From NCBI RefSeq assembly GCF_902825325.1, contig NZ_CADEAR010000003.1, forward strand, positions 124,001 to 188,000: DNA of 64,000 nt, read 5' to 3'. The notes under the pieces were generated by a model. That model searched no databases. It had not been told where the DNA came from and was given only the letters and a program-made list of their open reading frames with translations. The position numbers and the translations under genes are program-made. The stretch is from Brucella tritici (lineage in GTDB: Bacteria; Pseudomonadota; Alphaproteobacteria; Rhizobiales; Rhizobiaceae). Shown here one piece after another: positions 1-7,713 of this stretch. How positions within the stretch are numbered: the first letter of the stretch is position 1; every line of letters starts with the position of its first letter.

Positions 1-157
1 GATCAATGATGGCGCGCGCGAACGCGGCATCCTGATGGGGACCGAAGGTCCGTTCGACAATGTGCTGAAAATGCGCCCGCCGATGATCTTCACGCGCGCC
101 AATGCCGATCATCTCTTAAGCGTTCTGGAGGATAGCTTCGCGGCTGCGCTGAAGTAG
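1..157 (+). CDS. Class III aminotransferase, C-terminal end (partial)
   Basis: The first 157 bases are an open frame ending in TAG at 155-157, giving about 51 residues. Visible motifs are an N-V-L-K-M-R-P-P-M segment followed by F-T-R-A-N-A-D, the usual closing region of PLP-dependent class III (ornithine/omega-amino) aminotransferases, where the C-terminal small domain ends in a helix such as this one. The N-terminal part, including the PLP lysine, lies outside the window, so the substrate cannot be named. It is followed after about 100 bases by an amino-acid binding protein on the same strand, which suggests a role in amine or amino-acid catabolism. Confidence 0.7.
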   Translation, partial: INDGARERGILMGTEGPFDNVLKMRPPMIFTRANADHLLSVLEDSFAAALK

Positions 158-260
158 TTCGTAGTCGGATAACTGAACAAACAACAAGTCCGGCGGCATG
201 TCGCCGGGCAATGGATCGGCTTTGTCGAAATTCTGGGCCGAAACTCTGGGAGGAGGAACA

Positions 261-1280
261 ATGAAAAAGATAGTTTTGGGTTCGTTGTTGGCGGTGGGCT
301 TTGCCCTGTCCGCTCAAAGCGGGGCGCAGGCGGATACGCTTTCGACCGTAAAGGAACGCGGCAAGATCAATTGCGGTGTCAGTCAGGGCGTTGCAGGCTT
401 TTCGTCGCCTGACGATCAAGGCAAATGGACCGGCTTCGACATTGATTTCTGCCGCGCCGTATCGGCGGCAGTCTTCGGCGATCCTGACAAGGTGAGCTTC
501 ATTCCGCTTTCGACCAAGGAACGCTTCACGGCGTTGCAATCCGGCACTGTCGATCTGCTTTCGCGCCAGACCACCTGGACGCTCTCGCGCGATGCGGGCA
601 TGGGCGTCCATTTTGTCGGCACTGCCTATTATGACGGGCAGGGCTTCATGATCCGCAAGGATCTTGGCGTCGATAGCGCGTTGAAGCTTGATGGCGCGTC
701 GGTCTGTACCGAACAGGGCACGACCACCGAACAGAACGTTGCCGATTATTTCAGCGCCAACAACATCAAATACGAGCCGGTGGTCATCGATTCTGCCGAC
801 GGTATTCTGAAGGCGTTCGAAACCGGTCGCTGCGATGTTTACACGACCGATGCATCCGCACTTTATGCGCAGCGTCTCAAGCTTGCCGAACCCGATGCTT
901 TTACCGTTCTGCCGGAAGTGATTTCCAAGGAGCCGCTTGGACCTGCCGTTCGCCAGGGCGACGACAAATGGTTCAACATCGTTCGCTGGACCCTGTTTGC
1001 AATGCTTGAGGCAGAGGAACTGGGCATTACGCAGGCCTCGGCGGAAGCGGACCTCAATTCCAAGAAGCCGGATGTGCGCCGGTTCCTTGGAACCGAAGGC
1101 GACAGCGGCCAGCAGCTCGGCCTTGAGCCGAAATGGGCCTACAATGTCGTCTCAAAGATCGGCAATTATGGTGAAATGTTCGAACGCACCATCGGCAAGG
1201 GCAGCCTGCTCAAGATCGACCGTGGCATCAACGCGTTGTGGAACAAGGGCGGGCTGATGTACGCGCCGCCCGTAAAATAA
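261..1280 (+). CDS. aapJ: AapJ-like general amino-acid ABC transporter substrate-binding protein
   Basis: Periplasmic solute-binding protein of 339 residues. ATG at 261 is chosen over upstream starts because AGGAGG lies at 251-256 and the protein then begins with a lysine-rich signal peptide ending near A-Q-A-D (residues 22-25). The mature protein has the SBP_bac_3 pattern (G-F-D-I-D-F-C-R-A near residue 65, then R-Q-T-T-W-T). Length and the two Cys residues suit the AapJ/BztA family, which binds a broad range of L-amino acids. No AapQ, AapM or AapP gene follows. Downstream come a palindromic repeat and a gene on the other strand, so this copy is an orphan or borrows a transporter encoded elsewhere. 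Family call firm, ligand inferred. Confidence 0.85.
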   Translation: MKKIVLGSLLAVGFALSAQSGAQADTLSTVKERGKINCGVSQGVAGFSSPDDQGKWTGFDIDFCRAVSAAVFGDPDKVSFIPLSTKERFTALQSGTVDLLSRQTTWTLSRDAGMGVHFVGTAYYDGQGFMIRKDLGVDSALKLDGASVCTEQGTTTEQNVADYFSANNIKYEPVVIDSADGILKAFETGRCDVYTTDASALYAQRLKLAEPDAFTVLPEVISKEPLGPAVRQGDDKWFNIVRWTLFAMLEAEELGITQASAEADLNSKKPDVRRFLGTEGDSGQQLGLEPKWAYNVVSKIGNYGEMFERTIGKGSLLKIDRGINALWNKGGLMYAPPVK

Positions 1281-1383
1281 CAGGACTTATACCAAGGCGC
1301 TGAGATGCTAACACATCACGCCTTGAAAAAGTTCAATCGCCATTCGGGCTTAACCAAAGTCCAACGAGTTTTACTCAATGGAC

Positions 1384-1487
1384 ATAGAGCATTTCCTGTT
1401 TTGGTTCAATTTTTGGAAATGCTCTATCTATTTGTTTTTACGCATGTCTTTATCCCGAAACCGGTTCCCACTTTCGGGAGGCATGCT
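1384..1487. repeat. Two-part palindromic intergenic repeat (RIME-like)
   Basis: Two hairpins in tandem. The first has perfect 13-base arms, ATAGAGCATTTCC (1384-1396) and GGAAATGCTCTAT (1415-1427). The second has arms around 1442-1447 and 1481-1486, with inner CCCGAAA (1454-1460) and TTTCGGG (1472-1478). This matches the layout of RIME-type intergenic repeats of rhizobia and Brucella relatives. It lies between two convergent genes and may also act as a terminator. The rest of the 1281-1493 gap shows nothing else. Confidence 0.8.
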
Positions 1488-1493
1488 CTAGGT

Positions 1494-2336
1494 TTACAGC
1501 TCTTCGAGCAGATCGCCGAAGACTTCAATATCGCGCAGGCGCTTTCGTCCGGAAGCGCCTGCTTTTTCAATCGCCCGCGTGGTCAATAAATGGCAGAGCG
1601 CCATGACCGCGACGTGGTTGAACAGCGGGCCGGGCGCCAGTGTCTGGCAATGAAAATGCCATTGCGCGGAAGCCCGGAACGGTGCGCCTTCATCTGTGAT
1701 ATAGAGAAGTTTCGCGCCACGCTTTTCGATGGCGGCAAGAATGTCGTCCATCTTCGCGATACGGCGGCGAAGTGCGAAGACGATGACCATATCGTCAGGG
1801 CTGATGCTCGCAATATATTCGCCCAGTGTCTGGCCCGGTCCGGGAACCGCAACGATATTGTCCACCACCTGTATCATCTGCCATTGCAGGTAGGCCGCAA
1901 AAGGCTGACTGCTGCGAAAACCGAACACCCATGTCTTGCGCGCAGCAAGCATCGCATCCACAACGGCATCAATCTGCGTTTCGCGTATGGAAAGAAAAGT
2001 CTTTTCCAGATTGGCAATGCCCTGACCGACATGCGAAGACAGGGACTGCCCGCTCTCCGTGTCGGTGGCGCTCGACAGAAACAGGCGTGATCCGGTCTGT
2101 TTTTCTTCGCGAGCGTGACGTCGGGATTCTTCATAAGTGTCGTAGCCGAGACGCTGCACGAAGCGCGTCACAGTCGCGTTGGAAACATGGGCGAGTGCTG
2201 CCAGTTCCGACGCCGAATAACTCGCCAGTTCCCCCGGAAAATCACAGACGAATTCACCGAGCCTTTTTTCAGCTGGCGGCAGTTCGTCCATGACGTCTCT
2301 TACACGGGTCAGAAAGGACTTTTCGGTGGGTTTCAT
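1494..2336 (-). CDS. RpiR/MurR-family transcriptional regulator
   Basis: 280-residue regulator with the RpiR layout: an N-terminal helix-turn-helix of about 75 residues (A-S-E-L-A-A-L-A-H-V-S-N-A-T-V-T-R-F near residue 45) and a C-terminal SIS sugar-phosphate-binding domain (about 115-260, including V-F-G-F-R-S-S-Q and I-T-D-E-G-A-P). RpiR proteins usually sense a phosphorylated or small acidic metabolite. It is divergent from an MFS carrier and a racemase-fold protein and very probably controls them. A candidate operator, ATGAAA-N6-TTTCAT, lies in the shared 200-base region. Confidence 0.88.
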   Translation of the reverse strand: MKPTEKSFLTRVRDVMDELPPAEKRLGEFVCDFPGELASYSASELAALAHVSNATVTRFVQRLGYDTYEESRRHAREEKQTGSRLFLSSATDTESGQSLSSHVGQGIANLEKTFLSIRETQIDAVVDAMLAARKTWVFGFRSSQPFAAYLQWQMIQVVDNIVAVPGPGQTLGEYIASISPDDMVIVFALRRRIAKMDDILAAIEKRGAKLLYITDEGAPFRASAQWHFHCQTLAPGPLFNHVAVMALCHLLTTRAIEKAGASGRKRLRDIEVFGDLLEEL

Positions 2337-2490
2337 GGCCTGCCTGATGAAATCAGATTTTCAGAATGCCTAACTATTAGCAGCTTTTGATTATTTTTGC
2401 ATCTTTTTCGCTCAAGGATTGTGCAGATTATCTATCTGAAAATAAACGATAAAAAAGTTCTTGTAAAAATCGATTTTCTGATGTTTGATT

Positions 2491-2508
2491 ATGAAAAAAT
2501 AATTTCAT
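2491..2508. promoter_or_regulatory. Candidate RpiR operator between the regulator and MFS genes
   Basis: Inverted repeat ATGAAA (2491-2496), six bases, TTTCAT (2503-2508), about 30 bases before the MFS start in an AT-rich divergent promoter region (2337-2537). The symmetry and TGAAA/TTTCA half-sites resemble operators described for some RpiR regulators. Assignment is by position only. Confidence 0.4.
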
Positions 2509-2537
2509 GCGGCTAATATCATGGGAGTTGGACCGTT

Positions 2538-3992
2538 ATGGCAGGGGAACAAATGATACAATCCGGTGCGACATCACCGGCCATCAAGCAGATGGAAAAT
2601 GCTTTGGGAAACATCGGTGTGACGACTGCGCACAAGCAGATTCTCGCGCTGATCCTGATCGGCTGTCTCTTTGACAGTTTTGAGCAGAATACGATTGGCC
2701 TTGTGGGGCCGATCCTTCGCGAACAATGGGGTTTGTCGGGTGCCGATATCGGTTTCCTCAACACCATCACCTTCGCAAGTGCGGCGGCAGGCCGTCTCCT
2801 GTCCGGCATTCTTGGTGACCGGTACGGTCGCCGTGTCATGCTGACAATCAATCTTCTTCTCTTCACCGTCGGTTCCGCACTTTGTGCACTCGCTCCGAGC
2901 TTCAGCTGGCTCTGCTTCGCCCGTGCCATTGTCGGTTTTGGTGTCGGCGGCGAAATCTCGACCGCGGTGACGATGCTTGCCGAATTCTGTTCGCCGAAGT
3001 TCCGCGGAACCGCCGCCGGTCTCGTCAATGTTGGCGCAGGTGGCTTCGGCAATTTCCTCGCACCGGCTTTCGGCCTGCTGGTCTTTACGCTCTTTCCGGG
3101 CGACGACAACTGGCGCTGGCTCTTCGCCGTATTGGCGATCCCGGCTTTCCTTGTCGTTTTCTTCCGCCGTTACGTACCGGAAACACCGCGCTTTCTGGCC
3201 TCACAAGGCAAGATCGACGAAGCAAACAAGGTGCTTTCCATTTTGGCGTCCGGAACACTCCGGCCCAAGAACCTGAAAGTCACCGAATATCTGTCGAAGA
3301 TGGAAGATGGTGACACCAAGCCTGTCAAAGGCAACTGGAAGGAACTGTTTCAGGCCCCTTATCTTGGCCGTACGGTCCCCGTGGCGATCGCGATCCTGAT
3401 GAGCTACGGCGCACAGCTTTCCGTGCTGACACTGATGCCTATGATCTTCGTTTCGATGGGCTATACGCTTTCGGGCAGCCTTCTTTACAGCATGATTATC
3501 CAGAGCGGCAGCGTGCTTGGCGCTATCGCGGCATCGGCCTTCGGCTATTATTTCCCGCGCAAGAAGGTTCTCAGTCTCGGTGCGGTCTGCGCCTGTGCCG
3601 CTGCGCTTTCGATCATTTATCTCGGCACGAACATCTATCTGGTGCTGTTCTTCGGAGCGCTGTTCCAGTTCTTCGTGCTGTTGCTGAACACGTCGATCTG
3701 GATTTACGCGCCGGAACTCTACCCGACCCGTATCCGCGGCTTCGGTGTGGCGCTCATCCTTGCGAGCGGCTCGGCGGCTGGCTCCTTCGTTCCGACGATT
3801 GCTGGCGCCTTGTTCGACACATATGGAATGCTCGGTGTCTTCGGCCTTGCAGCATCGATGTATGCCATCTTCGCATTCTGCATCCAGCTTGGGCCAGAAA
3901 CCTATGGCCGGTCCATGGAAGACCTGACGCAGCCGGCGGAAGCCGAGGAGCCAACGGTCGATTTCACTAAAACTGCTAAAGAACAGGCCTGA
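2538..3992 (+). CDS. MFS transporter, aromatic-acid/sugar porter type
   Basis: 484-residue inner-membrane carrier with about 12 hydrophobic segments. The signature loop G-D-R-Y-G-R-R sits between TM2 and TM3 (about residue 95), and Y-P-T-R-I-R-G lies near TM10-11. These features and the length fit the aromatic acid:H+ symporter/sugar-porter branch of the major facilitator superfamily. ATG 2538 has GGGAG about 10 bases upstream; ATG 2553, with AGGGGA five bases ahead, is an equally good start. The downstream racemase-fold gene begins two bases after the stop, so they form an operon. The substrate is unknown, probably an organic acid metabolised by the neighbouring enzymes. Confidence 0.85.
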   Translation: MAGEQMIQSGATSPAIKQMENALGNIGVTTAHKQILALILIGCLFDSFEQNTIGLVGPILREQWGLSGADIGFLNTITFASAAAGRLLSGILGDRYGRRVMLTINLLLFTVGSALCALAPSFSWLCFARAIVGFGVGGEISTAVTMLAEFCSPKFRGTAAGLVNVGAGGFGNFLAPAFGLLVFTLFPGDDNWRWLFAVLAIPAFLVVFFRRYVPETPRFLASQGKIDEANKVLSILASGTLRPKNLKVTEYLSKMEDGDTKPVKGNWKELFQAPYLGRTVPVAIAILMSYGAQLSVLTLMPMIFVSMGYTLSGSLLYSMIIQSGSVLGAIAASAFGYYFPRKKVLSLGAVCACAAALSIIYLGTNIYLVLFFGALFQFFVLLLNTSIWIYAPELYPTRIRGFGVALILASGSAAGSFVPTIAGALFDTYGMLGVFGLAASMYAIFAFCIQLGPETYGRSMEDLTQPAEAEEPTVDFTKTAKEQA

Positions 3993-3994
3993 AC

Positions 3995-4681
3995 ATGACT
4001 GCATCATCCCCTTATGTCCTGCTGATCAATCCAAACAGCTCGGAGGCAACGAGCGGGATGATGCTCGATATTGCCAGACGCAGGGCGGATGGACGGCTTC
4101 GGATTGAAGCAGCCACCGCCACGCGCAGCCCCTCGATGATCGTCAATGACGAGCAGCTTCACGCTTCTGCGGCACAGGTCATCGAAATCGGCAGGGGGCA
4201 GGATTCGAACTGCATCGGGGTCATCGTCAGCGCTTATGGCGATCCCGGTGTTGTGCATCTGCAGGAGAGCCTGGCAGTGCCGGTTCTCGGCATATGCGAG
4301 GCCTCGATGGTCGAGGCAACGCGGAACGGACGACGTTTCGGCATTGCGACAGTAACGCCGGATCTTGCCGATGCGATAGCGGCACGCGCGGAAAGCCTCG
4401 GCCTGTCGCATCTTTATACGGGTATTCGTTGCACGCCGGGCGATCCGGAAAAACTGGCAGGTGATGGTGAGCGTTTGCGCATGGAGCTGGAAGCGGCAGT
4501 GCAGCTTTGCATCACGGATGGTGCAGAGGCAGTTATCATCGGCGGCGGACCGCTAGGTGAGGCTGCGGAACAATTGCAGGGAAGCTTCGATGTTCCGATC
4601 GTCGCGCCGATCTCGTCAGCTGTGGAGCTGATGGTTGAAGCACTTGATAATCGGCAGGTTTGCGGAGAAGCGCAGGCTTGA
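3995..4681 (+). CDS. Asp/Glu racemase-superfamily protein lacking the usual catalytic cysteines
   Basis: 228 residues with the aspartate/glutamate/hydantoin racemase fold: N-P-N-S-S-E-A-T near residue 12, S-A-Y-G-D-P-G near 82, G-I-C-E-A near 100 and G-G-G-P-L-G near 182. In hydantoin racemases the second and fifth motifs carry the two catalytic cysteines (A-C-F-G-D-P-G and G-C-A-G). Here those positions read Ala and Gly. Known racemase chemistry therefore looks impossible, and a different reaction (isomerase, decarboxylase or lyase) is more likely. It is in an operon with the MFS carrier and is followed by a strong terminator. Confidence 0.75.
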   Translation: MTASSPYVLLINPNSSEATSGMMLDIARRRADGRLRIEAATATRSPSMIVNDEQLHASAAQVIEIGRGQDSNCIGVIVSAYGDPGVVHLQESLAVPVLGICEASMVEATRNGRRFGIATVTPDLADAIAARAESLGLSHLYTGIRCTPGDPEKLAGDGERLRMELEAAVQLCITDGAEAVIIGGGPLGEAAEQLQGSFDVPIVAPISSAVELMVEALDNRQVCGEAQA

Positions 4682-4798
4682 TTGCAAGAAACCCGGGCAG
4701 ATGTTCGGGAATGCGAAAGACATTCATTGGTGCGCTCCATCCGCTCGCGCCACGTCATGGGTAAGCCGGGGGCAACTGTGAACGGAATGTCTTGCTAG

Positions 4799-4836
4799 CA
4801 CGCTTCCCTCTTGGCCGAGAGGGAAGCGTGTTTTTA
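4799..4836 (+). terminator. Rho-independent terminator after the racemase-fold gene
   Basis: Perfect 12-base stem, CACGCTTCCCTC (4799-4810) with GAGGGAAGCGTG (4819-4830), eight-base loop, then TTTTT. The T-run is only on the plus-strand side, so it ends the RpiR-linked MFS operon. The remainder of the 4682-4847 gap shows nothing recognisable. Confidence 0.9.
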
Positions 4837-4847
4837 TTGGGACCAGC

Positions 4848-6533
4848 TTATCGTTGTTTGGCGAGGCCCTGCTCACGCATCTGGCTGAGGCTCATTTTCG
4901 GTGAAAGTGCTTCCGGATCGATACGGATTTCGATAAGGCCCGGCTTGCGGGACTTTTCGCAAGCCTCGAAGGCAGGAGCAAAATCAGCCGTCTTTTCCAC
5001 CACTTCGCCATGCAGGCCATAGGCGCGGGCGAGCGCCGCAAAGTCAGGATTGGCAAGGCCGGTGCCTGAAACGCGGCCCGGATAGGTACGCTCCTGATGC
5101 ATGCGGATCGTGCCATACATGCCGTTGTTCACGACGACGAAGATGGCATTGGCCCCATATTGCGCGGCTGTCGCCAGCTCCTGCCCGTTCATGAGGAAGC
5201 AGCCGTCGCCTGCAAAAGCCACCACTGTGCGTTCCGGCGCGGTGAGCTTGGCCGCGACCGCAGCCGGTACGCCATAGCCCATGGAGCCATTGGTCGGCGC
5301 CAGCTGGCTGCGATAGGTGCGGTATTGGTAGAAGCGATGCGGCCAGGCGGAATAGTTGCCCGCGCCATTGGTGATGATGGCGTCGGCTGGCAGATGCGCG
5401 CGCAGCCATTCCATCACTTCGCCCATCTGCACATCGCCGGGGATGGTGGGTGATTTGATGTTGTCGCGGTAATCGGCATTGGCGCTGTCGGTCCATGCCT
5501 TCCAGCGCGGATCGGCAACTGGCGCAAGCTTCGCTACCGCCGCACAGAAGGCAGGCATGGAAGCATTGACCGGAACGTCTGCATGATAGACGCGGCCCAG
5601 TTCCTCTGCGCCCGGATGGATATGGACGAGCTTTTGCTGCGGCACCGGAATGGATACCAGCTCGTAGCCCTGCGTCGTCATTTCACCAAGGCGGGCGCCG
5701 ATCACGATCAGAAGATCGGCATCGCGAACGCGCTGCGCCAGCTTGGGGCTGATCGAGGTTCCCATTTCACCGGCATAAAGCGGATGGGTGTTGTCGAACA
5801 TATCCTGGCAACGGAAGGATGCGGCGACCGGCAGATGCATGTTCTCGGCAAATTTCTGCAGATCGCTGACGGCGCTAGCATCCCAGCCGCCACCGCCGAC
5901 GATGACCAGAGGCCGCTCGGCCTTCGCGAGCAGCGCCTGCATGTCCTGCAACTGGTCAGCGCCTGGATGCATCTGGACCTGCTTATAGGCCGGTGCATCG
6001 CTGACGGCGGCATAGGAGGTCAGCATGTCTTCCGGCAGGGCGATCACGACCGGGCCGGGGCGTCCGTTGACGGCGCGGTGAAAGGCTTGGCTCACAAGTT
6101 CCGGTATGCGTGCGGCGTCGTCGATCTGCACGACCCACTTGGCCATCTGGCCGAACATACGGCGATAATCGATTTCCTGAAACGCCTCGCGCTCGACCTG
6201 ATCGCTGGCGACCTGACCGATGAAGAGCAGCATCGGCGTCGAGTCCTGAAAGGCTGTGTGGACGCCGACCGAGGCATTGGTTGCGCCCGGCCCGCGCGTG
6301 ACGAAGCAGATGCCCGGCTTGCCGGTCAACTTGCCATAGGCTTCCGCCATGTAGGCCGCGCCGCCTTCCTGCCGGCAGACGATCAGGTCAATCGCGTCGC
6401 TGGAATCATGAAAGGCGTCAAGCGCGGCGAGATAGCTCTCGCCTGGGACGCAGAAGACCCGGTCAGCGCCATGGATGCGTAGCGCATCCACCAAAATCTG
6501 GCCTCCGGTACGGGCATTGGGTTTGCTCGTCAT
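4848..6533 (-). CDS. Thiamine-diphosphate enzyme, acetolactate-synthase-like
   Basis: 561-residue ThDP-dependent enzyme with three domains: N-terminal pyrimidine-binding domain with the activating Glu (R-Q-E-G-G-A-A-Y, about residue 56), central domain (about 190-330) and C-terminal diphosphate-binding domain with G-D-G at 442 and the N-N pair at 469. It resembles the large subunit of acetolactate synthase, but no small subunit is nearby, so a decarboxylase or ligase for another 2-oxo acid is as likely. Start 6533 is chosen because GAGGAA lies about 10 bases upstream; an extended frame to 6614 has no ribosome site. It converges on the MFS/racemase-fold operon and may belong to the same pathway. 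Confidence 0.82.
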   Translation of the reverse strand: MTSKPNARTGGQILVDALRIHGADRVFCVPGESYLAALDAFHDSSDAIDLIVCRQEGGAAYMAEAYGKLTGKPGICFVTRGPGATNASVGVHTAFQDSTPMLLFIGQVASDQVEREAFQEIDYRRMFGQMAKWVVQIDDAARIPELVSQAFHRAVNGRPGPVVIALPEDMLTSYAAVSDAPAYKQVQMHPGADQLQDMQALLAKAERPLVIVGGGGWDASAVSDLQKFAENMHLPVAASFRCQDMFDNTHPLYAGEMGTSISPKLAQRVRDADLLIVIGARLGEMTTQGYELVSIPVPQQKLVHIHPGAEELGRVYHADVPVNASMPAFCAAVAKLAPVADPRWKAWTDSANADYRDNIKSPTIPGDVQMGEVMEWLRAHLPADAIITNGAGNYSAWPHRFYQYRTYRSQLAPTNGSMGYGVPAAVAAKLTAPERTVVAFAGDGCFLMNGQELATAAQYGANAIFVVVNNGMYGTIRMHQERTYPGRVSGTGLANPDFAALARAYGLHGEVVEKTADFAPAFEACEKSRKPGLIEIRIDPEALSPKMSLSQMREQGLAKQR

Positions 6534-6861
6534 GTGATGCATTTCCTCAATCTCACCATGTCTGGCTTGCCATTCGGCTCGCCTTGCAAGGACGGTTTCT
6601 CCGCCTCTTTTCAAAAAAGATTGCCGTAAATTTCCGACAACCTATGTGTTTAGGGGAACGGGAATTCATGGTCAGACGCACCCAAATGGCCGACAGGTGC
6701 ACCAGGCCTGTTTCGTTTTGCGGCAAAGTTTTCAGGTTCAGCCGCCTGCTTCTCCTCCCAGTCAAACACGTTGATATGAACATAGCCAGCGGTGCGAATA
6801 CAGATTAAACATCATGACTAAACTGTATGAACTCATGATGCACCGGTATGGAGGAACAGCG
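6534..6861. other. Divergent non-coding region with an inverted repeat
   Basis: 328 bases between two divergent genes, so it should carry both promoters. The one clear structure is CATCATGA (6810-6817) with TCATGATG (6833-6840), a perfect 8-base inverted repeat with a 15-base spacer just ahead of the GGAGG (6850-6854) of the DUF72 gene. It could be an operator or a leader hairpin. No convincing sigma-70 boxes or coding potential were seen in the rest. Confidence 0.5.
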
Positions 6862-7668
6862 ATGGCCAAGGAAAACACGGGCAAGATCCGCATCGGTATT
6901 GGCGGATGGGCCTATGAACCGTGGGACAAGAGCTTCTATCCTGAAAAGCTGTCGAAGAAGCGCCAGCTTGAATATGCCTCGAGCAAGCTGACATCGATCG
7001 AAATCAACAGCACTTATTACGGACCCCAGAAGCCCACGACCTTCGCCAAATGGCACGATGAAACGCCGGAAGGCTTTGTGTTTTCACTGAAGGCGCCGCG
7101 TTTTTCCACCAATCGCCGCGTGCTGGCGGAGGCGGGCGAGAGCATTGAACGGTTCATGACCGGCGGCATGATGGAACTGAAGGACAAGCTCGGTGTGGTC
7201 AACTGGCAGTTCATGGGGACGAAGAAGTTCGATCCCGTGGATTTCGAGGCGTTCTTGAAGCTGCTGCCGAAGCGTGTGGACGGGCGCGATGTGCGCCATG
7301 CGGTGGAGGTGCGCCACGACAGTTTCAATTCACCGGAATTCATTGCCTTGCTGCGTGAATATGGGGTAGCCGTGGTGATCGCGGGCGACAGCGACTTTCC
7401 GCAATTTGCCGATATGACAGCGCCTTTCGCCTATCTTCGCATCATGGGAACGAAGGAAAGCGAACCGCTTGGCTATAGCGAAAGCGATCTCGACCAGTGG
7501 GCGGCGCGCGCGCAGGCGATAGCCGTTGGAGAAATTCCTGAAGGATTGAAGACCGTCACTCCGCCTGTTGCCGATCATATTGCCCGCGATGTCTATCTCT
7601 ATGTCATCAGCGGCTATAAGGCGCATAATCCGCATGCGGCCATGGCCTTGATCGAACGGACAAAATGA
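6862..7668 (+). CDS. DUF72 (YecE-family) protein
   Basis: 268-residue protein of the DUF72/YecE family, a TIM-barrel-like fold of unknown biochemical role. Typical features are the opening I-R-I-G-I-G-G-W-A-Y-E-P-W, then F-Y-P, the S-I-E-I-N-S-T-Y-Y segment and F-S-L-K-A-P-R. ATG 6862 is preferred over an in-frame ATG at 6814 because GGAGG lies at 6850-6854. It is followed after 45 bases by dap on the same strand. No direct evidence of function is visible. Confidence 0.85.
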   Translation: MAKENTGKIRIGIGGWAYEPWDKSFYPEKLSKKRQLEYASSKLTSIEINSTYYGPQKPTTFAKWHDETPEGFVFSLKAPRFSTNRRVLAEAGESIERFMTGGMMELKDKLGVVNWQFMGTKKFDPVDFEAFLKLLPKRVDGRDVRHAVEVRHDSFNSPEFIALLREYGVAVVIAGDSDFPQFADMTAPFAYLRIMGTKESEPLGYSESDLDQWAARAQAIAVGEIPEGLKTVTPPVADHIARDVYLYVISGYKAHNPHAAMALIERTK

Positions 7669-7713
7669 TGCCTCGTGGCGGCTGTTGATTTTCATCTGAG
7701 TCGCCTGAGCATC

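Noticed and set aside
1305-1589. 94-codon plus-strand frame between the AapJ-like gene and RpiR
   Set aside because: It runs through the palindromic repeat and into the antisense of the regulator; no ribosome site or protein-like composition.
4848-6533. Calling the ThDP enzyme acetolactate synthase (ilvB)
   Set aside because: No small-subunit gene is adjacent and the context is catabolic; the family contains many other 2-oxo-acid enzymes.
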